A stretch of 64,000 bases of DNA from Arachis hypogaea (lineage: Eukaryota; Streptophyta; Magnoliopsida; Fabales; Fabaceae): NCBI RefSeq assembly GCF_003086295.3, contig NC_092054.1, positions 59,187,546-59,251,545 of the forward strand, given 5' to 3'. The position numbers and the translations under genes were made by a program. Shown here in pieces: positions 57,650-64,000 of the stretch. The notes beneath the pieces were generated by a model, which was given only the letters and a program-made list of their open reading frames with translations, did not search any database and was not told the DNA's origin. How positions within the stretch are numbered: the stretch's first letter is position 1; each line of letters opens with the position of its first letter.

Positions 57650-58022
57650 ATGAAGGTGAGGATCCCCTTCTTTGTTCCTCCTGGTATTGTAAAATTGCCT
57701 CCAGCGAGATGGTAGGAGGTTAGGATCCCCTCCTTGGTTTCTCCTGGGCATATGAGAACATACCTCCTGGGTAGATGCAAGGGTTGTGGTTTCGCCCCAC
57801 TTGCTCCAGGTTGGTTAGTATAGAGGCTCCCCGGGTGTACGCAAGGGTTGTGGTTTTGCCCCACTTGCCCCGGGTTATGATGAGTGATGTATAAAATGTG
57901 CAATCATGTGATGTATAAATGACGATATGGTCTTGATGAATGATTATGGAGTTATGAATGAATATGTATTTGTGATACCTGGGTAGTAGCAAAGGTCGTG
58001 GTTCCCGCTTGCTCCAGGTCAT
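57650..58022. repeat. diverged tandem segments with GGTTGTGGTTT(C/T)GCCCCACTT
   Basis: A segment of about 65 bp is present twice (about 57765-57815 and 57830-57880). A partial third copy is near 57975-58020. GGATCCCCTTCTTTGTTCCT and GGATCCCCTCCTTGGTTTCT form another pair. Confidence 0.6.
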
Positions 58023-58138
58023 TGTCTGAGAATTGGTAATAATGAAGAGTGATTATGAATGAATGTGGTAAATGAATAATGATGGAAAATGTTGAATGTG
58101 AGTATGCTTGTGTTTTCTCTCTGGTTGTAAGGGCAACA

Positions 58139-58252
58139 TGGCGCATATACCCTCTAATGGAGACAGCGCGCATATACCCTCTAATGACGACAGGGCGCAG
58201 ATACCCTCTAATGGTGACAGGGCATGTATTTCCTCTAATGATATTAATGCGC
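58139..58252. repeat. 26-27-bp tandem repeat, four units
   Basis: Units of GCGCATATACCCTCTAATGG plus (A/T)GACAGG type; the last is diverged. Confidence 0.85.
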
Positions 58253-59239
58253 AACAGAGAGACTGTGCCCGGATTAGCTATCGGACACATCGGGTTGGCT
58301 TGATAATCGACAGATGATATCATTAGTGATAGGGCAGGCATACATCATTTGCATATGTTTGAATTGTTTGGGTTTGCCTATTTGTTTGGATTGCTATATC
58401 ATATATGCTATGTTACCTGACTATATGCTATCTGTTCTACTTGTACCTTAATTGTGTTTTACTTGTCTGTATTGTTTGTGTTTGTACAACTGAGAGGTCC
58501 CTCATGCTGGTGTCGGTTGACGCTGAGGGCTGTTCTTGTTGAAATGGAATAATGATATGATTAATGTAAAATGATGATTACTGAATGAGAGAATCTGAGC
58601 TCCCTGCGTAGACGTAGTGAAGTGAATTCACTTGCTCCAGGTGAGGATATGATGTATTGATATAGAATTACTGAGACAGAATAACTGGTGACAGTTTTGT
58701 TTATGATTCTGATTCTGATCCATTGGAGAGTTAGAGAGAGTTGGGAAACATGAGGAAGATGAATTAGACTTAGCATTCCCTTATGACAGTTGCCTGTTTA
58801 TGGATTAGCGAGAACATAGGATGAATATTTGGTGAAAGGAAGTTTAGGATGCTTAGTGAGTTTTTATTACAACGCATTGTATTTATTTGGTATTTTTACC
58901 GTACTGGGAACCCATGGGTCGGGGGTTCTCATTCTGTATATATCTCTTGTTTTTCAAATACAGGTCCAAGTGCTCAGAGGTGTGCTGTGGTTCATCTGAG
59001 AGCTGGCAAAGATCTTTACATTCTCTACTTTATAGTTTGCTTAGAATCTCTCCACCTTTATTTGAAAAGCTTTATTATGTATTGAACTCTTTTGAACTTG
59101 CCTATAGAGGCTCTTATGTTTCTTTTGGGAGAGATTAGGAGTTTCTGTTGTCAACTACTTTTATACTGTACCCTAGCCGGCCTAAACTTCATGGGTCGCG
59201 AATATTGGCTATTTACTTATGTTATATATTTATACACTA

Positions 59240-60876
59240 TGGTGCGCAGAAATTGTGACGGTTCCATTTCTTGGTAACGGCGCTAAAAACTCAATACGCA
59301 CGTTCATAATCTTAGTTCTTTGTCACAACTTCGCACAACTAACCAGCAAGTGCACTGGGTCGTCCAAGTAATAAACCTTACGTGAGTAAGGGTCGATCCC
59401 ACGGAGATTGTCGGCTTGAAGCAAGCTATGGTCACCTTGTAAATCTCAGTCAGGTGGATTCAATTGATTATAGAGATTTAATAATTAAAAGATAAATATA
59501 AAATAAAGATAGTGATACTTATGTAATTTATTGGTGAGAATTTTAGATAAGCGTATAGAGATGTGTTCGTTCCTCCTTAACCTTTGCTTTCCTATTATCT
59601 TCATCCAATCATTCATACTCCCTTCTATGGCAAGCTGTATGTTAGGCATCACCATTGTCAATGGCTACATCCTGTCCTCTCAGTGAAAATGGTCCAATGC
59701 GCTGTCACTGCATGGCTAATCATCTGTTGGTTCTCGATCATACTGGAATAGGATCCATTGATCCTTTTGCGTCTGTCACTACGCCCAGCACTCGCGAGTT
59801 TGAAGCTCGTCACAGCCATCCCTTCCCAGATCCTACTCGGAATACCACAGACAAGGTTTAGACTTTCCGGATCTCAAGAATGGCCGTCCATGGATTCTAA
59901 CTTATACCACAAAGATTCGGATTAAGGAATCCCAGAGATACTCATTCAATCTAAGGTAGAACGGAAGTGGTTGTCAGGCATGCGTTCATAGTTGGGAATG
60001 ATGATGACTGTCACGATCATCACATTCATATTAAGGTGCGAATGAATATCTTAGAATCGGAATAAGCTTGAATTAAATAGAAAAACAATAGTACTTTGTA
60101 TTAATTCATGAGGAACAGCAGAGCTCCACACCTTAATCTATAGTATGTAGAAACTCTACCGTTGAAAATACATAAGTGATGAAGGTCCAGTCATGGCCGA
60201 GAGGCCAGTCCCCAAACGTGATCTAAAGATGAAACTAAAGATGTAAATACAATAGTAAAAAGTCCTACTTATACTAAACTAGTTACTAGGGTTTACAGAA
60301 ATGAGTAATTGATGCAAAAATTCACTTCTGGGGCCCATTTGGTGTGTGCATGGGCTGAGCATTGAGATTTACACGTGTAGAGGCTTCTTTTGGAGTTGAA
60401 CACCAGTTTGTAACCTGTTTCTGGCGTTTAACTCCACTTTGCAACCTGTTTTTGGTATTTAACTCCAGAATGCAGCATGGAACTGGCGTTGAACGCTAGT
60501 TTGCGTCATCTAAACTCGGGAAAAGTATGGACTATTATATATTGCTGGAAAGCCCTTGATGTCTAATTTCCAAATCAATTGAGAGCGCGCCATTTGGAGT
60601 CTTGTAGCTCCAGAAAATCCACTTTGAGTGCAGGGAGGTCAGAATCCAACAGCATCTGCAGTCCTTGTTCAACCTCTTGAATCTGATTTTTGCTCAAGTC
60701 CCTCAATTTCAGCCAAAAATTACCTGAAATTACAGAAAAACACACAAACTTATAGTAAAGTCCAGAAATGTGATTTTTATTTAAAAACTAATAAAAATAT
60801 ACTAAAAACTAATTAAATTATACTAAAAACTATGTAAAAAACAATGCCAAAAAGCGTATAAATTATCCGCTCATCA
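59240..60876 (-). repeat. Athila-like LTR (3' LTR of the second element)
   Basis: Clearly the same family as 42286-43973 but from another subfamily, at perhaps 85 percent identity. It has an extra segment near its outer end with a primer-site-like GGTAACGGCGCTAAAAACT (about 59273-59291). Confidence 0.8.
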
Positions 60877-62007
60877 CAACACCAAACTTAAATTGTTGCT
60901 TGTCCCCAAGCAACTGAAAATCAAATAGGATAAAAAGAAGAGAATATACTATAGATTCCAAAATATCAATGAAACTTAGCTCCAATAAGATGAGCGGGAC
61001 TTGTAGCTTTTTGCCTCTTGAATAATTTTGGCATCTCACTTTATCCATTGAAGTTTAGAATGATTGGCATCTATAGGAACTCAGAGTTCAGATAGTGTTA
61101 TTGATTCTCCTAGTTCAGTATGTTGATTCTTGAACACAGCTACTTTATGAGTCTTGGCCGTGGCCCTAAGCACTTTGTTTTCCAGTATTACCACCGGATA
61201 CATAAATGCCACAGACACATAACTGGGTGAACCTTTTTAGATTGTGACTCAGCTTTGCTAAAGTCCCCAATTAGAGGTGTCCAGGGTTCTTAAGCACACT
61301 CTTTTTTTTTTTGCTTTGGACCTCGACTTTAACCGCTCAGTCTCAAGCTTTTGGCTTGACACCTTCACGCCACAAGCACATGGTTAGAGACAGCTTAGTT
61401 TAGCCACTTAGGCCAGGATTTTATTCCTTTAGGCCCTCCTATCCACTGATGCTCAAAGCCTTGGATCCTTTTTATTACCCTTGCCTTTTGGTTTTAAGGG
61501 CTATTAGCTTTTTCTGCTTGCTTTTTCTTTTTCTTTCTTTTTTTTTTCGCTATATTTTTTTTTCTTTTTTTTCTGCAAGCTTTTGTATTCACTGATTTTT
61601 ATTGCTTAAAGAATCATTTTTATGATTTTTTAGATTATCAAATAACATTGCTCCTTTTTCCTTATTCTTCAAGAGCCAACATATTTAACATTCATAAACA
61701 TCAAATTCAAAAGACATATGCACTGTTCAAGCATTCATTCAGAAAACAAAAAGTATTGTCACCACATCAAAATAATTAAACTAGTTTCAAGGATGAATTC
61801 AAAACCATGTACTTCTTGTTCTTTTGTAATTAAAACATTTTTCATTTAAGAAAGATGATGGATTCATAGGATATTCATAACTTTAAGGCATAGACACTTA
61901 GACACTAGTGATCATATAGTAGAGACACAAACATAAATAAAACATAAAGCTAAAAAATTGAAAAACTGTAAAATAAATAGACAAGGAGATTAAGGAATGA
62001 GTCCACC
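60877..62007. other. internal non-coding region between env-position ORF and 3' LTR
   Basis: Collinear with 43974-45138. It starts CAACACCAAACTTAAATTG, the putative polypurine tract region on the minus strand. It has T-rich stretches (61300-61620). No gene seen. Confidence 0.7.
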
Positions 62008-63159
62008 TTAGTGAGGGTGACGTCTTCCTCTTCTTGAAGAACCAATGGTGCTTTTGAGCTCCTCTATGTCTCTTCCTTGCCTTTGTTGCTCCTCCCTCAT
62101 GGCTCTTTGATCTTCTCTAATCTCATGGAGAATAATGGGGTGCTCTTGGTGCTCCACCCTTAATTGTCCCATGTTGGAACTTAATTCTCCTAGGGAGGTG
62201 TTGATTTGCTCCCAATAGTTTTGTGGAGGAAAGTGCATCCCTTCAGGCATCTCAGGGATTTCATGGTGAGGAATTTCCTCATGCTCATGTTGAGGTCCAT
62301 GATCTCTTATTTGCTCCATCCTTTTCTTAGTGATGGGCTTGTCCTCTTCAATGAAGATGTCTCCCTCTATGTCAATTCCAACTGAATTGCAGAGGTGGCA
62401 TATGAGGTGAGGAAAGGCTAACCTTGCCCAAGTGGAAGACTTGTCAGCCACCTTGTAAAGTTCTTGAGGTATAATCTCATGAACTTCCACCTCCTCTCCA
62501 ATCATGATACTATGGATCATGATGGCCCGGTCTATAGTAACTTCAGACCGGTTACTAGTAGGAATGATTGAGCGTTGAATGAACTCTTGCCATCCCCTAG
62601 CCACTGGTTTGAGGTCATGCCTTCTTAGTTGAACCGGCTTGCCTCTTGAGTCAATTTTCCATTGAGCTCCTTCCTCACATATGTCTATGAGGACTTGGTC
62701 CAACCTTTGATCAAAGTTGACCCTTCTTGTGTAGGGGCGTGCGTTTTCTTCCATCATTGGCAAGTTGAACGCCAGCCTTACATTTTTCAGACTGAAATCT
62801 AAGTATTTCCCCCGAACCATGGTAAGCCAATGCTTTGGATTCGGGTTCACACTTTGATCATGGTTCCTAGTGATCCATGCGTTTGCATAGAACTCTTGAA
62901 CCATTAGGATCCCGACTTGTTGAATGGGGTTGGTGAGAACTTCCCAACCTCTTCTTTGGATCTCAAGTCGGATCTCCAGATACTCATTCTTTTTGAGCTT
63001 GAAAGGAACCTCAGGGATCACTTTCTTCTTGGCCACAACTTCATAGAAGTGGTCTTGATAGACCTTTGAGATGAATTTCTCCATCTCCCATGACTCAGAG
63101 GTGGAAGCAATTGCCTTCCCTTTCCTCTTTCTAGAGGTTTCTCTGGCCTTAGGTGCCAT
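62008..63159 (-). CDS. intact env-position ORF: putative plant transposon protein domain (383 aa)
   Basis: Starts MAPKARETSRKRKGKAIAST with a basic, nuclear-signal-like N terminus. Residues about 25-270 form the globular domain found in many legume and other plant Athila-type elements, annotated as putative plant transposon protein (ARETSRKRKG, VLTNPIQQVGILMVQEFYAN, WLTMVRGKYLDFS, WARLAFPHLICHLCNSVGI). Residues about 290-383 are charged and helical (IPEMPEGMHFPPQNYWEQI, then Glu/Arg/Gln-rich) with an Arg-rich end. It lies between pol and the 3' LTR, where Athila elements keep an env-like gene, but no signal peptide or membrane helix is seen. Its role is unknown. The homologue at 45139-45421 is destroyed. 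Confidence 0.8.
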   Translation of the reverse strand: MAPKARETSRKRKGKAIASTSESWEMEKFISKVYQDHFYEVVAKKKVIPEVPFKLKKNEYLEIRLEIQRRGWEVLTNPIQQVGILMVQEFYANAWITRNHDQSVNPNPKHWLTMVRGKYLDFSLKNVRLAFNLPMMEENARPYTRRVNFDQRLDQVLIDICEEGAQWKIDSRGKPVQLRRHDLKPVARGWQEFIQRSIIPTSNRSEVTIDRAIMIHSIMIGEEVEVHEIIPQELYKVADKSSTWARLAFPHLICHLCNSVGIDIEGDIFIEEDKPITKKRMEQIRDHGPQHEHEEIPHHEIPEMPEGMHFPPQNYWEQINTSLGELSSNMGQLRVEHQEHPIILHEIREDQRAMREEQQRQGRDIEELKSTIGSSRRGRRHPH

Positions 63160-63521
63160 AAATGGTTATGGAAAAACAAAAAGCTATGCTTTTACCACAC
63201 CAAACGTAAAATGTTTGCTCGTCCCCAAGAAAAAGAAGAAAAAAAGTAGTAGAAGAAGAAGAAAATGGAGGAGATGGGGGAAGAAGATGTATTCGGCCAA
63301 GGAGAAGAAGAGAGGGTTGTGTTGTGTGAAAATGAAAAAAGGAGTGAGGGGTTTTTATAGGAGTGAGGGAGAGTGTAGGGTTCGGCCATTAGGGTTGGGT
63401 TTGGGAGGGAAATTAGTTTGAATTTTGAATGTAGGTGGGGTTTATGGGGAAGAGAGGATGGATGTGAGTGGTGAAGAAGTGATGGGAAAGAGTGATTGAG
63501 GTGATTGGTGAAGGGTATTTA

Positions 63522-63602
63522 GGGATCCTGTGGGGTCCATAGATCCTGAGGGGATCCTGTGGGGTTCACAGATCCTGAGGGGATCCTGTGGGTCCACAGA
63601 TC
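63522..63602. repeat. tandem repeat of GATCCTGAGGGGATCCTGTGG type
   Basis: About two and a half units of 33-35 bp, homologous with 45627-45700. Confidence 0.75.
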
Positions 63603-63668
63603 AAGTGGGGTCAAGGACTTAGCATCCCTACTCCAATTAGGCGTGTAAAACGCCCTTGCTGTGCAATC

Positions 63669-63844
63669 CTGGCGTTTAACGCCAGACTGTTGCCTGTTTC
63701 TGGCGTTAAACGCCCAAATGTAGCTTGTTTCTGGCGTTTAACGCCAGGCATATGCTTGTTTCTGGCGTTAAACGCCAGCTTGGTGCCTGTTTCTGGCGTT
63801 AAACGCCAGACAGATGCTTGTTTCTGGCGTTTAAACGCCAGACT
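63669..63844. repeat. 31-bp tandem array of CTGGCGTT(T/A)AACGCCAG palindromes
   Basis: Six palindromes with 8-bp arms and one central base. Each is preceded by TTT and followed by a variable spacer ending in TTG or CTG. The central base alternates T or A, so units are near reverse complements of each other. The first copy has only about two degenerate units (45771-45809). Confidence 0.9.
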
Positions 63845-64000
63845 GCTCTCCTCCAGGGTGTGCTATTTTCAATGCTGTTTTTCATTCTGTTTTTGATTTT
63901 TCAGTAGTTTTTGTGACTTCACATGATCATCAACCTAATAAAACACGAAATAACAAAAGGAAAATAAAATAGATATGATCAAATAACATTGGGTTGCCTC

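Larger units (their letters stand above)
55034..59239 (+). mobile_element. diverged Tekay-type LTR, plus orientation, cut by a later insertion
   Basis: Begins TGTAAGACTTAAG, like the chromovirus LTR start TGTAAGACCC. It shares a run of blocks with that LTR in reverse orientation: CATAACTTTTGATC followed by TTTGCGGCCACGCG (about 55728-55780), CpG-rich ACGCGT arrays, GGGCCGGAGGCC and GCTCCAGG-type segments, and ATCTGTCGGTTATCAGCC-like words near the end. It has no GGGTGTTACA end: the sequence stops at 59239 where an Athila-like LTR begins. It is longer and older than the three young LTRs. Confidence 0.65.
59240..64000 (-). mobile_element. second Athila-like element, truncated by the window end
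   Basis: Left LTR (59240-60876), the same post-LTR sequence as at 43974 onward (60877-62007), an intact env-position ORF (62008-63159), then the palindromic and tandem repeat region up to the window edge. The edge corresponds to about 45958 in the first copy, just before gag-protease. It is inserted in the Tekay-type LTR; cacta (59235-59239) would be one target duplication, and its partner lies outside. Confidence 0.85.

Noticed and set aside
63669..63844. Regularly spaced palindromic repeats resembling a CRISPR array
   Set aside because: Spacers are about 14 bp and similar to each other, there are no cas genes, and this is a plant retrotransposon.

Overview
The window is plant nuclear DNA, AT-rich and dominated by transposable elements. 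It most resembles a legume, and probably peanut (Arachis). The evidence is the Athila-type LTR family with a TGGTGCACGAAATTGTG end and GGCGTT/AACGCC palindromes, the long-LTR chromovirus, and the host genes seen. The genus is my recollection-based inference; no search was run. There are no rRNA genes, no CRISPR arrays and no bacterial features.

Layout. 1-4500: a possible gene tail, then a Mutator-like element (310-4482) with terminal inverted repeats of about 525 bp and internal hAT and MITE insertions. 4500-6950: one intact host gene, a GeBP/storekeeper-like transcription factor (5117-6253). 6951-11212: an almost complete L1-type LINE with a perfect 16-bp target duplication and two amber codons in ORF2. 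11288-13042 (minus): a broken guanosine deaminase-like gene. 13426-16127: a probable gene-capturing TIR element holding RING E3 ligase debris, a MULE-derived MITE and a small copia/TRIM element. 16296-20760: a hAT MITE, a possible organellar (mitochondrial-like) insertion, and a decayed Helitron (helicase plus RPA-like remnants).

20770-40103 is one very young Tekay/Del-type chromovirus complex arranged LTR-internal-LTR-internal-LTR. It has three 3,300-bp LTRs, an exact 8,017-bp period and a single TSD (ataag) around the whole. The right-hand gag-pol is intact (1,493 aa). The left-hand copy has one nonsense mutation just before the integrase core.

40741-55028 is a four-level nest. A degraded endogenous pararetrovirus-like sequence is interrupted by a hAT element (41045-53040), which holds a second hAT MITE (41983-52318), which holds a non-autonomous Athila-like retrotransposon (42286-51914). 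Each insertion has a perfect target duplication. The Athila-like element encodes gag-protease but no RT, RNase H or integrase. Its env-position ORF is collapsed around an embedded 5' fragment of a nuclear tRNA-Cys gene.

55034-64000: a diverged Tekay-type LTR on the plus strand is cut by a second Athila-like element. That element runs off the window and has an intact 383-aa env-position ORF.

Functionally only the GeBP-like gene looks like an active host gene. The only element that looks coding-competent is the right-hand chromovirus copy. Everything else is non-autonomous, truncated or decayed. The target duplications give a clear order of insertion.
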